A stretch of 64,000 nucleotides of DNA from Lachnospiraceae bacterium (GTDB lineage: Bacteria > Bacillota > Clostridia > Lachnospirales > Lachnospiraceae): assembly GCA_022792885.1 (NCBI GenBank), contig JAAWBX010000038.1, positions 1-64,000 of the forward strand, in the 5' to 3' direction. Shown one piece after another: positions 50,796-59,424 of the stretch. A model generated the notes under the pieces. The model made no database searches. It had not been told where the DNA came from and worked only from the letters and a program-made list of their open reading frames with translations. A program made the position numbers and the translations under genes. Each line of letters opens with the position of its first letter. The first letter of the stretch is position 1.

Positions 50796-51986
50796 TTACC
50801 GTCCGACCGGATAGCCATGCGTCTCCAGTGAACGCTCCAATTCCTCGCAGTGCTCGGTGTTTCGGGTCTCCAGCACCATCTTGACCACGCACGAACCCAC
50901 CTGGGATCGTTCGTTCTCCCTCTCATGGTTGATGCTGATGATATTGACGCCGGCCTCGGACACCAGTTCCAGAAGTTTCAGAAGCTGTCCCGGTTTGTCC
51001 TGAACCAGCGTCGAGATCTCCAGAATCCTTCCGGTCTTCGTCAGGCCCTTCGTGATAACCCGGGACAGAATGTTCACGTCAATATTCCCGCCGGACACCA
51101 CGCACACCGTGTTCTTGTTCTTCACATCCACCTTGCCGAACATGGCCGCCGCCACCGATGTGGCTCCGGCTCCCTCGGCTACGCTTTTATGCGTCTCCAT
51201 CAGAGCCAAAATCGCCGTCGCGATCTCGTCCTCCGACACGGTAACGATCTCATCCACATACTTCATGCAGGCTTCAAACGTCAAAACACCCGGTTTTTTC
51301 ACCGCAATCCCGTCCGCGATCGTGGATACGGAAGTCAGCTCCGTCACCTCACCTTTCCTTACGGATTCCAGCATACCCGGCGCGCCCGCCGCCTGTACGC
51401 CGTATACTTTACAACCCGGTTTTAACATCTTGACGGCCGCCGCCACGCCGCTGATCAGGCCGCCTCCGCCGATCGGCACAACGACCGCCTCCACCTCGGG
51501 AAGCTGTTCCAAAATCTCCAGGCCGATCGTTCCCTGACCGGCAATCACTTTTTCGTCGTCAAAAGGATGAAGAAAGGTATAGCCAAACTCCTCCTGAAGC
51601 TGGCGCGCCTTCGCGTATGCGTCGTCATACACGCCGGGTACCAAAACGACTTCGCCGCCATACTTCTTCGTCGCCTCCACCTTTGAAAGCGGCGCGCCCG
51701 CCGGAATACAGATTACCGAACGAATCCCGTTTTTTGTGGCGGAATAAGCCACCCCCTGCGCGTGATTCCCCGCCGAGCAGGCGATCACGCCCTTTTCTTT
51801 CTCTTCTTCCGTCAATGAAACAATCTTGTTGTAGGCGCCTCTCAATTTAAACGAACCTGTCATCTGGAGATTCTCCGCCTTGATGAAAACCTTCTCCCCC
51901 AACTGATGCGCCGCGACCAGAGGCGTCACGCGCGCCACGCCGCGCAACCGATTTTTCGCCTCCCACAATGCTTCCAATGTAACCAT
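50796..51986 (-). CDS. ilvA: Threonine ammonia-lyase
   Basis: 396 residues. The PLP lysine is Lys47 in M-T-G-S-F-K-L-R-G-A, with the phosphate loop P-I-G-G-G-G-L. The last 75 residues form an ACT domain (D-K-P-G-Q-L-L-K-L-L-E-L-V-S). The length matches the single-ACT, catabolic-like class that also serves isoleucine synthesis. It deaminates threonine to 2-oxobutyrate. Downstream of the lysine-regulated transporter on the same strand, 60 bases away. Confidence 0.92.
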   Translation of the reverse strand: MVTLEALWEAKNRLRGVARVTPLVAAHQLGEKVFIKAENLQMTGSFKLRGAYNKIVSLTEEEKEKGVIACSAGNHAQGVAYSATKNGIRSVICIPAGAPLSKVEATKKYGGEVVLVPGVYDDAYAKARQLQEEFGYTFLHPFDDEKVIAGQGTIGLEILEQLPEVEAVVVPIGGGGLISGVAAAVKMLKPGCKVYGVQAAGAPGMLESVRKGEVTELTSVSTIADGIAVKKPGVLTFEACMKYVDEIVTVSEDEIATAILALMETHKSVAEGAGATSVAAAMFGKVDVKNKNTVCVVSGGNIDVNILSRVITKGLTKTGRILEISTLVQDKPGQLLKLLELVSEAGVNIISINHERENERSQVGSCVVKMVLETRNTEHCEELERSLETHGYPVGR

Positions 51987-52046
51987 ACCTTCTCCTTCCT
52001 GAAGTTCTTCCCAACCGACATACGCCTGTCGGCGCCTTTCTAATAA

Positions 52047-53591
52047 TTATTGCCCTTCCGTCTCCCCCGAAACATTTTTCTGTTTTCTCTCAATCACCCG
52101 GAAAGCCGCCAGCATAAGAATCAGGCAGATCACCAGCACGATCCAGGGATTTTTCACAAAACCGCTCAGCAGATACCCTGTAAAGCACAGCGCCGCCACA
52201 AACGTCGCGTAAGGAATCTGCGTGGAAACATGGCTGATATGGTCGCATTTTGCCCCCGCCGAAGACAGGATCGTGGTATCCGAGATCGGCGAACAGTGAT
52301 CCCCGAACACGGAACCGGCCAGCGTCGCTCCCATGGAAGGAATCAACATCGCCGCTCCGTGTTCCCCGGAACAAACGGCGATCACAATCGGCAAAAGAAT
52401 ACCGAAAGTGCCCCACGCCGTACCCATAGAAAAGGATAAAAATGCCGCGATCACAAACACAAACGCCGGAAGCAGACTCAGGGAAATGCCGGAACTCTCC
52501 ACAACGCCGCTGACAAAAGGCCCCGTACCGATCATATAACGGCATACGCTACTCAAAGACCAGGCCAGCACCAGGATCATGATAGCCGGCACCATGGATT
52601 TGACGCCCTGGCATACGCCTTCCATAAACTCACGGAATGTCATCAGTCTGCGCGGAATATAAAGCACCAGAGCCGTAACCAGAGCCGCAAACGAACCGAG
52701 CGTCAGACCCATGGTCGGATTCTCACCGATCGCTTCAATAAAGCCCATCTCTCCGGAGAAAAAGCCTCCCACATAGGCCATGCCGAGGATCGAGACCACA
52801 ATCAGAACCAGGATCGGCACAAGCAGATCGTACACCTTGCCGTTCGGCGATACCCGTATTCCGTCAAAATCCGCCGAATTATCTTCCTCTTCCCTGACGG
52901 CCTCCATCCGGGCCGCCGCCTCCTCCTGCGCTTTCTTCATAAGGCCAAAGTCAAAATTCGTCAAACACAGATACAACACCATAGCCAACGTCAAAAGCGC
53001 GTACAAATTGTAAGGAATCGCCTGAATAAACGCGTCAAATCCGGCGCCTTCCCCCATATATCCGGCCACCGCCACCGCCCAGGAAGAGATCGGGGCGATG
53101 ATGCATACCGGAGCCGCCGTAGCATCGATAAAATAAGCCAGCTTTTCCCGGGAAATCCCGAATTTATCCGTCACCGGCCGCATCACGGTTCCCACGGTCA
53201 AACAATTAAAATAGTCGTCGATAAAGATCAAAGCGCCCAGAAGACCCGTAAATAATTTGGCGCCCGTCGGGGACTTAATCCGCTTCGCGGCCCAATTTCC
53301 GTACGCTCTCGACCCTCCGGCCATCGTAATCACAACGACCACCGCACCTAACATGGATAAAAACAGGATCATCGTCCCATTCCCCCCGATCTGCTCGGCC
53401 ATCATCTGAGGCACCATCGTGACGGCCTGTAAAACCGTACCGCCCGTCATAAAATTGTAGATCAGCATGCCGGAAAAAACACCGACGATCAGAGATGAGT
53501 AAACCTCCTTGGTAATCAGCGCCAGACCGATCGCGATCAGCGGAGGCAGGATCGACCAAAGTCCCGCGTTGATCATTTCAAAACCTTCCAT
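52047..53591 (-). CDS. NhaC-family antiporter, putative lysine transporter
   Basis: 514 residues, about 11-12 membrane segments, with the family stretches F-I-D-D-Y-F-N-C-L-T-V-G, F-S-M-G-T-A-W-G-T-F and G-D-H-C-S-P-I-S-D-T-T. AAGGAG precedes the ATG. NhaC-type proteins exchange Na+ and H+, but the branch controlled by lysine riboswitches is considered a lysine transporter. The complete riboswitch upstream therefore argues for lysine uptake here. It would be turned off when lysine is plentiful. Confidence 0.9.
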   Translation of the reverse strand: MEGFEMINAGLWSILPPLIAIGLALITKEVYSSLIVGVFSGMLIYNFMTGGTVLQAVTMVPQMMAEQIGGNGTMILFLSMLGAVVVVITMAGGSRAYGNWAAKRIKSPTGAKLFTGLLGALIFIDDYFNCLTVGTVMRPVTDKFGISREKLAYFIDATAAPVCIIAPISSWAVAVAGYMGEGAGFDAFIQAIPYNLYALLTLAMVLYLCLTNFDFGLMKKAQEEAAARMEAVREEEDNSADFDGIRVSPNGKVYDLLVPILVLIVVSILGMAYVGGFFSGEMGFIEAIGENPTMGLTLGSFAALVTALVLYIPRRLMTFREFMEGVCQGVKSMVPAIMILVLAWSLSSVCRYMIGTGPFVSGVVESSGISLSLLPAFVFVIAAFLSFSMGTAWGTFGILLPIVIAVCSGEHGAAMLIPSMGATLAGSVFGDHCSPISDTTILSSAGAKCDHISHVSTQIPYATFVAALCFTGYLLSGFVKNPWIVLVICLILMLAAFRVIERKQKNVSGETEGQ

Positions 53592-53678
53592 ACTTCTCTC
53601 TCCTTTTCTTCTTGTAAAACGACTTCATGGCAGCCTGCAAAACCCGCCTCCGGCAGCTTCTTTCGGATACCCGGCAAC

Positions 53679-53712
53679 AAAAAAAACCATGAGCGTGCAG
53701 ATACGCCCATGG
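53679..53712 (-). terminator. Riboswitch-controlled terminator
   Basis: CCATGGGCGT pairs with ACGCTCATGG (one mismatch) and is followed by eight T. It sits between the lysine aptamer and the transporter start, the standard place for an expression platform. Confidence 0.85.
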
Positions 53713-53756
53713 CCCGAATCGCTGTAAATTCATACACAAACGAAGGGTAGTGTCCA

Positions 53757-53930
53757 ATGATAGCTCTCCACACGCAGGTGACAGTCCGCTGCCTCTTAGT
53801 ACAGCGGCCCAACATTCCAGGTCCGGGCCGTCCTGAAACATTTCGGCGACAATGCCTTTCCTCCGCCCGGACTGCCCGGTCCTTACACCCGCGGGTACTC
53901 ATCAAATATCGCGCCTCTATCCATACCAAT
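53757..53930 (-). ncRNA. Lysine riboswitch (L box)
   Basis: Read on the minus strand, the conserved blocks occur in order: GATAGAGGCGCGA at the 5' side, ATGAGTA, GAGGAAAGGC, GTCGCCGAA, GGGCCGCTGTAC with its partner GCGGACTGTCAC, and the closing GGAGAGCTATCA, which pairs with the first block to form P1. A strong promoter lies just before it and a terminator after it. Lysine binding should promote the terminator and shut off the NhaC-type transporter gene. Confidence 0.9.
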
Positions 53931-53945
53931 CTGGTTATTTTATTT

Positions 53946-53975
53946 ATTATAACATCCTTATAAAAGGCTTGTCAA
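53946..53975 (-). promoter_or_regulatory. Consensus sigma-A promoter of the lysine-riboswitch transcript
   Basis: Perfect TTGACA (53970-53975) and TATAAT (53946-53951) with an 18-base spacer, about 15-20 bases before the aptamer. Confidence 0.8.
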
Positions 53976-53998
53976 TCGAAAGAATATCCGTTTACAGA

Positions 53999-54039
53999 TC
54001 AAAAAATAAAAGCGGGGCGTTCCCGTCCGGAACCCCCGC
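53999..54039 (-). terminator. Terminator of brnQ
   Basis: GCGGGG..CCCCGC stem with inner TTCC/GGGAA pairing, followed by TTTTATTTTTT on the minus strand. Confidence 0.85.
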
Positions 54040-54064
54040 AAAATATGTTCGAAAAATGTTCTTG

Positions 54065-55357
54065 TTACTCCTGCTCCGGTACCGGATCATCCCAATGAGG
54101 ATCCTTCACGAAGAACCCGATCGCACAGCCGACGAGAGCCGGAACAACCCAGCCGAGTCCCAACGTACCAAACGGAACCATCGCAACCGTTTCCTTGGAG
54201 AGAACGAAAACTTCCAGGAAGCTGTAAATCAACGCCGCATACGCGCCGAAGCCGGCTACGTGCTTATTCTTGAGCATATTGTCGAAGAGCGTCATAACAA
54301 CCAGAACGATCATCGGCGGATACAGCACGGTCAGGATCGGTGCGGAAATACTGATGATGTTCGACAAACCGTAATTCGATACAACATAGCTGATCAGAAC
54401 GATTACGATTACGATGTACTCCTGCTTCACTTTGCCTTTAAACAGCTTGGTGAAATGATCGGCGCCGGCGCCGGTCAGCGCGATTGCCGTCGTCAGGCAG
54501 GCCATCAATACCGTGATGGATAACAGGGTCAGGCCGACTTTGCCCAACAGAGTTTCGGTAATTTTGATCAACATGGGAGCCTGCTCCAGTCCGGCGTATT
54601 CCGCGGTGCCGGAAGTGGTTGCGCCTAACAACGTCAGGCCGCCGTATACCAGGCCCAGGATGATAGCGCCGACAATGCTGGCCTGCGTAAGGAGCTTGGT
54701 CGTCTCCTTCTTATCTTTATAGCCATAAGATGCGGCCGCAACAACGAGAGCAAACGTAGGAATGAACCCCCCCAGACCGTCCATCGTCTGATAGCCCTGA
54801 AGAAGCCCTTCCTTCAAGGGAACAACATCCTCCACCGGCGGTGCCATCGAACCGATCGGATTCACAATACCAACAATGATAATAATAACCATCACAACCA
54901 GGAGGATCGGCGTCAGGAAGTTCCCTACGATATCCACAATCTTCGCAGGACGTATGGTCAATGCCAGCACGATCGCGAAGAAGATCGCGCCGAAAATCCA
55001 GGTGTTCATCGTCCCGATCAACGGAACCACACCGATCTCATAGGTAACGGCCGCGGTCCTCGGAATCGCCAGGCCGGGCCCGATACAGATCATGATCAGG
55101 CTGACCATTACGATGCCCGGAATCCGGCCGGCCTTTTCCACGACGCCCGACACGTTCCCGCGCCGGTTGGTAATAGCCATCAACGCACTCAAAAGCGCAA
55201 GCCCTACGTCCATAATGAAGAATCCCAGGAAACCTACCAGCCAGCTATTCCCCGTCATATTGCCAAGAAAAGGAGGGAATATCAGATTCCCCGCTCCGAA
55301 CCAGGCGGCAAACATTGTAAAGCCCATTGCTATAATATGTCTCGTTCTCTTATTCAT
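54065..55357 (-). CDS. brnQ: Branched-chain amino acid carrier BrnQ
   Basis: 430 residues from ATG 55357 (GAGGTAG upstream). About 12 membrane segments and the LIVCS start F-A-A-W-F-G-A-G-N-L-I-F-P-P-F. It is a sodium- or proton-coupled carrier for leucine, isoleucine and valine. It is monocistronic: own promoter at 55607-55634, a 250-base leader and a strong terminator. It lies beside ilvA and the lysine transporter, an amino-acid transport group. Confidence 0.94.
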   Translation of the reverse strand: MNKRTRHIIAMGFTMFAAWFGAGNLIFPPFLGNMTGNSWLVGFLGFFIMDVGLALLSALMAITNRRGNVSGVVEKAGRIPGIVMVSLIMICIGPGLAIPRTAAVTYEIGVVPLIGTMNTWIFGAIFFAIVLALTIRPAKIVDIVGNFLTPILLVVMVIIIIVGIVNPIGSMAPPVEDVVPLKEGLLQGYQTMDGLGGFIPTFALVVAAASYGYKDKKETTKLLTQASIVGAIILGLVYGGLTLLGATTSGTAEYAGLEQAPMLIKITETLLGKVGLTLLSITVLMACLTTAIALTGAGADHFTKLFKGKVKQEYIVIVIVLISYVVSNYGLSNIISISAPILTVLYPPMIVLVVMTLFDNMLKNKHVAGFGAYAALIYSFLEVFVLSKETVAMVPFGTLGLGWVVPALVGCAIGFFVKDPHWDDPVPEQE

Positions 55358-55519
55358 ACTTCTACCTCGCTGTTTGCAGTCCAAAACTCAGCTTGAACTG
55401 AAGTCTCTGAGTCGAAAGGATTACCTGTTCTTACGGGCCGTTCCTTCCTCTCCGCTTCTCTTCCTCTTCTCTCATCCCATAAGCTGCCCTCTCTTTTCTT
55501 TTATTCTCCGGCTTCCTCC

Positions 55520-55574
55520 GCGCCGATACGAAACAGGGACCTTCTATCCCCCACGGCTCCCCTGAATACGGCGC
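55520..55574 (-). promoter_or_regulatory. Folded element in the brnQ 5' leader
   Basis: An outer stem GCGCCG-TA/TA-CGGCGC (one bulged base) encloses CAGGG/CCCTG and a G-rich loop, about 35 bases after the predicted start site. It does not match T-box or other classes I know; possibly a regulatory leader. Confidence 0.35.
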
Positions 55575-55606
55575 CTGTTCCCCCAAGAACTTTCTTGTTG
55601 TATTTT

Positions 55607-55634
55607 ATTATATCATAAATTTCATATTTGTCTA
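55607..55634 (-). promoter_or_regulatory. Promoter of brnQ
   Basis: Minus-strand -35 TAGACA (55629-55634) and -10 TATAAT (55607-55612), 16-base spacer. Confidence 0.55.
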
Positions 55635-55902
55635 TAGTCAACAAAAAAAATTAAAAAGCTCTTTTGTTTTAGTTAATTCTTACATGTTCTTAGGCAAAAT
55701 TTTTCCAGTTGATGCCTTTATGAAGATATTGTTTTCGACCTCGTCGTCGTTATACAGTATTCACAAACATTGTATACAAAGAAATAGCAAGTATGCCGAA
55801 AAAAATAAGGTCATTTAAGGCTTTAAAGAATACAATCCGCTTAATAGCCGTTAATCTGCCGAATATTATAAAGCAAAAATTGACATTCTCCTGACAAAGC
55901 AC

Positions 55903-55931
55903 TTGACCAAAGCAAAAGAATATCTTATACT
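55903..55931 (+). promoter_or_regulatory. Promoter of gdhA
   Basis: TTGACC (55903-55908) and TATACT (55926-55931) with a 17-base spacer, giving a leader of about 80 bases before the gdhA ATG. Confidence 0.65.
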
Positions 55932-56017
55932 TATCTTATAAAGAGGGCGGCTCTGTTCTTTCTTTATGGAGTATATTGAAGCAGAGAAAAACATATATCA
56001 AAAAGGAGAAGAAGATT

Positions 56018-57370
56018 ATGAATGCTTACCTCGAAAGAACAATTGAAAACGTGAAGTCCAAGTACGCGAACGAACCGGAGTTTGTCCAGACGGTAGAGGA
56101 AGTCCTCTCCTCTCTGGAACCCGTCATCGAGAAACATCCGGAGTATGAAAACGCCGATCTGCTGGGCCGCATGGTGGAACCCGAGCGGATGTTCACCTTC
56201 CGGGTTGCCTGGATGGCGGACGACGGAAGCTGGCATACCAACACCGGTTACCGCTGCCAGTTCAACGGCGCGATCGGTCCTTACAAGGGCGGCCTGCGTT
56301 TCCAGAAAAATGTTTATCCGGGCATCATTAAGTTCCTTGGCTTTGAACAGATCTTTAAGAACAGCCTGACCGGCCTGCCGATCGGCGGCGGTAAGGGCGG
56401 CAGCGATTTCGATCCAGCCGGGAAGTCCGACGCGGAGATCATGCGTTTCTGCCAGAGCTATATGCAGGCTCTGTACCGCTACATAGGGCCCGACGTGGAC
56501 GTACCCGCCGGAGATATGGGCGTAGGCGCCCGTGAGATCGGTTACCTGTTCGGCGAATACCGCCGTCTGAAAGGCACATTTGAGAACGGAGTCCTCACCG
56601 GCAAGGGGTTCAGCTACGGCGGCTCCCGCATTCGTCCCGAAGCAACCGGTTACGGCGCGGTATACTATCTTGAGAACGTTCTGAAACATGAAGGCGAATC
56701 CATCAAAGACAAGACCATCGCCTGCGCAGGCTTCGGCAACGTAACCTGGGGTATCTGCAAGAAGGCTTTCCAGCTTGGTGCGAAAGTCGTTACCCTCTCC
56801 GGGCCCGACGGCTATGTTTACGATCCCGAAGGCGTGGCTACCGAAGAAAAAGTCAACTATCTGCTGGAGATGCGTGATTCCGGCCGCAACCGCGTTCAGG
56901 ACTACGCGGACAAATTCCCGGGCACCACGTTCTATCCCGGCGAGAAGCCGTGGGGCGTAAAGGTCGACATCTGCATGCCTTCCGCGATGCAGAACGACGT
57001 CCATATGGAACACGCCAAGAAGATTGCCGAAGCCGGCGTGAAGTATTACATCGAAGTGGCCAACATGCCTACCACCAACGACGCGCTGAAGTATCTGATG
57101 GACTGCGACAACATGATCGTGGCTCCCAGCAAGGCGGTTAACGCCGGCGGCGTGGCGACCTCCGCTCTGGAGATGTCTCAGAACAGCGAACGGCTGGTTT
57201 GGAGCGCCGAGGAGGTTGACAAACAGCTCAAGCAGATCATGGACACCATCTACAACATGAGCGTTGAAGCCGCCGAGGAATACGGTCTTGGTTACAACCT
57301 GGTAGCCGGCGCCAACATTGCCGGGTTCCAGCGTGTTGCCGACGCTATGATGGCTCAGGGCGTATTCTAA
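56018..57370 (+). CDS. gdhA: Glutamate dehydrogenase (hexameric, NADP-type)
   Basis: 450 residues from ATG 56018 (AAAGGAG upstream). Substrate lysines in G-P-Y-K-G-G-L-R-F, catalytic Lys126 in P-I-G-G-G-K-G-G-S-D-F-D-P, and the nucleotide-binding C-A-G-F-G-N-V-T-W-G. The length and the P-I-G-G-G-K-G-G-S form fit the bacterial 450-residue class I enzymes that assimilate ammonium, usually with NADPH. One of the few plus-strand genes; monocistronic with its own promoter and terminator. Codon use is strongly biased to C/G third bases, fitting high expression. Confidence 0.95.
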   Translation: MNAYLERTIENVKSKYANEPEFVQTVEEVLSSLEPVIEKHPEYENADLLGRMVEPERMFTFRVAWMADDGSWHTNTGYRCQFNGAIGPYKGGLRFQKNVYPGIIKFLGFEQIFKNSLTGLPIGGGKGGSDFDPAGKSDAEIMRFCQSYMQALYRYIGPDVDVPAGDMGVGAREIGYLFGEYRRLKGTFENGVLTGKGFSYGGSRIRPEATGYGAVYYLENVLKHEGESIKDKTIACAGFGNVTWGICKKAFQLGAKVVTLSGPDGYVYDPEGVATEEKVNYLLEMRDSGRNRVQDYADKFPGTTFYPGEKPWGVKVDICMPSAMQNDVHMEHAKKIAEAGVKYYIEVANMPTTNDALKYLMDCDNMIVAPSKAVNAGGVATSALEMSQNSERLVWSAEEVDKQLKQIMDTIYNMSVEAAEEYGLGYNLVAGANIAGFQRVADAMMAQGVF

Positions 57371-57399
57371 ATCCGAATATTTCACCTTTTAACTTTTTA

Positions 57400-57441
57400 A
57401 ATACCGCCAGAGTTCCGGGTACCCCGGGCTCCGGCGGTATT
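57400..57441 (+). terminator. Terminator of gdhA
   Basis: AATACCGCC/GGCGGTATT outer stem with inner CCGGG/CCCGG pairing, followed by TATTG. Confidence 0.75.
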
Positions 57442-57639
57442 TATTGACGGAACTTTCCTACAATTCGGTACCGTCGCTTGACAACAATACCAACATTTTT
57501 TCGATCCGGCTCACTTTTCTGTGGAAACTTCCGGTTTTCGGCCTGCTTCATTGACCAGCCATCCGGATTTTGTTATAATTTTTGTGATCCGGATTCCGGT
57601 TTCGAATTCGGACTTTTATCACATCAGGAGAACAGGCAC

Positions 57640-58200
57640 ATGGAATATTTTGAATTAGTGGATGCCGAAGGCAATCCGATCGGTATGACCAAAGAGCGTT
57701 CCGCCGTACACAGGGACGGCGATCTTCACGGCGGCTCCCACATTTGGGTGATCGGCGCGAAGGAAACCGACGGCTCTTTCCCGATTCTTCTTCAGAAACG
57801 CCGTGCAGATAAAGATTCTTTCCCGGGATGCCTGGACGTTTCCTGCGCCGGACATCTGGAAGCGGGTGAAACGTTTTTAAGCACTGCCATCCGGGAGATG
57901 AAGGAAGAACTCAACCTGGATGTTCAGGAAAAAGATCTTATTTATCTGTTTAAAAAGCAACTCAGCGGCAATTACCGTTTCCACGGGAAGCCGTTCTTAA
58001 ACCGTGAAGTCAATTTCGTCTATCTGCTGGCTCCGTCCTTCCCTCTGGATGCGATGCATTTCCAGGAAGAAGAGATCGAGGAGCTGATCTGGAAAAATTC
58101 CACCGAGCTGAACAAAGAATTGCTGGCCGGGAACGACGCTTACTGTATCGATTACTGGGAACTGGAAGAACTGATCCGACATGTTGAAAGGATGCCGTAA
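57640..58200 (+). CDS. Nudix hydrolase
   Basis: 186 residues from ATG 57640 (CAGGAG nine bases upstream). The Nudix box is complete at 71-93: Gly71, Glu76, Arg85-Glu86, Glu89-Glu90. The N-terminal F-E-L-V-D-A-E-G-N-P-I-G and the H-R-D-G-D-L-H-G-G-S-H-I-W-V strand resemble isopentenyl-diphosphate isomerase-like Nudix proteins of the YfcD type, so the substrate may be an organic pyrophosphate; not determinable here. A terminator overlaps its stop codon. Confidence 0.88.
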   Translation: MEYFELVDAEGNPIGMTKERSAVHRDGDLHGGSHIWVIGAKETDGSFPILLQKRRADKDSFPGCLDVSCAGHLEAGETFLSTAIREMKEELNLDVQEKDLIYLFKKQLSGNYRFHGKPFLNREVNFVYLLAPSFPLDAMHFQEEEIEELIWKNSTELNKELLAGNDAYCIDYWELEELIRHVERMP

Positions 58201-58211
58201 CGGCATCCTTT
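58187..58211 (+). terminator. Terminator overlapping the Nudix stop codon
   Basis: AAAGGATGCCG/CGGCATCCTTT with the TAA stop as the loop, then TATTG. The stem is symmetric and could also stop minus-strand transcripts from the EamA gene. Confidence 0.7.
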
Positions 58212-58219
58212 TATTGATT

Positions 58220-59119
58220 TTATGACAATCCGGCGTCCCGTTTCCCCTCGCCCGGCATTTCCCGTTTCCACCTGGTGTTATACAAAAATACCAGCACCGC
58301 CATTCCGCAGATGATGACATATCCGATCAGGCTATAAATATCCGGCCGGTCCCCGAACAGGAAAAATCCCAGCATCGCCGAAAACAGAATCTGAGAATAG
58401 TCATACACGGAGATCTCCTTCGCCGGAGCGTGACAATAGGCCGCCGTGATCGCAAACTGCCCTCCGGCCGCCGACAAACCAGCTCCCATCAGATACAAAA
58501 ACTGCAGCCCGCTCATGGGCTCGTAATAGAACAGCAGCCAGGGAACCACGATCAGACAGGAAAACACGGAAAAGAAAAATACAATAAACGGACCGCGTTC
58601 CCCTTTCTGTCCCAGAACCCTGACAAACGTGTAAGCCGCCCCGGCACCGATCCCGCCGGCCAATCCTACCAGAGAAGGCAGAAATTCCAGATTCGTAAAC
58701 GACGGTTTGATAATAAAAAGGCTCCCGCCAAAAGCCGCCGCCACCGCCAGCCCCTGAAACAACGTCAGTTTTTCTTTCAGAAGAACATACGAAAACAGAA
58801 TCGCAAAAAACGGCGACATCTTATTCAACATGGACGCATCCGACAGCGCCAGATGATCGACCGCATAAAAATTGCATAAAAGCCCGACCGTACCAAAAGA
58901 GGCCCGCAAGAACAACCAGGGCAGATTCTTCTTATCAAACCGGAATTTTTCCTCCGACCGCAGAAGAATAACGCCCGCGAACACCATAGCCACCGCATTA
59001 CGAAAAAAGCTCTTCTGAATCGAGGGAATATCCCCCGACAGGCGCACAAAAGCATTCATACAGGAAAAACAAAATGCCGAAGCAAGGATATACAGAACCG
59101 CCCGGTACTTTCTCTTCAT
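58220..59119 (-). CDS. EamA/DMT-family permease
   Basis: 299 residues from ATG 59119 (GAGGG five bases before); a GTG at 59134 overlapping the upstream stop is the alternative. Ten hydrophobic segments in two EamA repeats, with F-R-N near the first and M-S-P-F-F-A-I-L-F-S-Y closing repeat one. The DMT superfamily exports or imports small metabolites; the substrate is unknown. Coupled to a small zinc-ribbon gene upstream. Confidence 0.88.
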   Translation of the reverse strand: MKRKYRAVLYILASAFCFSCMNAFVRLSGDIPSIQKSFFRNAVAMVFAGVILLRSEEKFRFDKKNLPWLFLRASFGTVGLLCNFYAVDHLALSDASMLNKMSPFFAILFSYVLLKEKLTLFQGLAVAAAFGGSLFIIKPSFTNLEFLPSLVGLAGGIGAGAAYTFVRVLGQKGERGPFIVFFFSVFSCLIVVPWLLFYYEPMSGLQFLYLMGAGLSAAGGQFAITAAYCHAPAKEISVYDYSQILFSAMLGFFLFGDRPDIYSLIGYVIICGMAVLVFLYNTRWKREMPGEGKRDAGLS

Positions 59120-59130
59120 ACCCGCCCTCG

Positions 59131-59379
59131 TCACTCTCTTCCAAATTGCCGGCAGAGCATCTCACTGTCCGCCCTGCTGATCGGATTCGCCCGGTTGCAG
59201 ACCGGACAAACCTCATAATAACGGCTTCCCAGCGGGAATACCGGAACAAAAAACAGAGTAAACCAGTCGGTTGTCTTCCTAACTTCCCAGTTCGTCACAT
59301 TCCCGCAATGACTGCAGCGCAAAGCTCCTTCCGTACACAACGTCTTTTCTTTCGTTCTTGTTCCGAAAAGTATCAGCAT
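59131..59379 (-). CDS. Small zinc-ribbon protein
   Basis: 82 residues with two cysteine pairs, C-S-H-C (22-25) and C-P-V-C (58-61), around W-F-T-L-F-F-V-P-V-F-P-L-G. This is the zinc_ribbon_15-type layout, where a hydrophobic strand pair sits between two knuckles. The initial L-I-L-F-G-T-R-T-K is also family-typical. Its stop overlaps a possible start of the EamA gene. Function unknown. Confidence 0.75.
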   Translation of the reverse strand: MLILFGTRTKEKTLCTEGALRCSHCGNVTNWEVRKTTDWFTLFFVPVFPLGSRYYEVCPVCNRANPISRADSEMLCRQFGRE

Positions 59380-59424
59380 ACCCGTCTCCTTCTGTATATC
59401 TTACGTAAATTTCCGTAAAACTTT

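Larger units (their letters stand above)
55385..56017. other. Divergent brnQ/gdhA control region
   Basis: No gene seen. It holds the brnQ leader with a folded element at 55520-55574, the brnQ promoter, about 270 bases of AT-rich DNA, and the gdhA promoter at 55903-55931. Confidence 0.6.

Noticed and set aside
53573..53929. 118-codon frame across the NhaC leader
   Set aside because: It coincides with the lysine riboswitch and its terminator, which explain the sequence conservation.
55964..57385. 473-codon open frame antisense to gdhA
   Set aside because: It mirrors the codon-biased gdhA gene; no ribosome-binding site or recognisable domain, and gdhA is unmistakable on the other strand.
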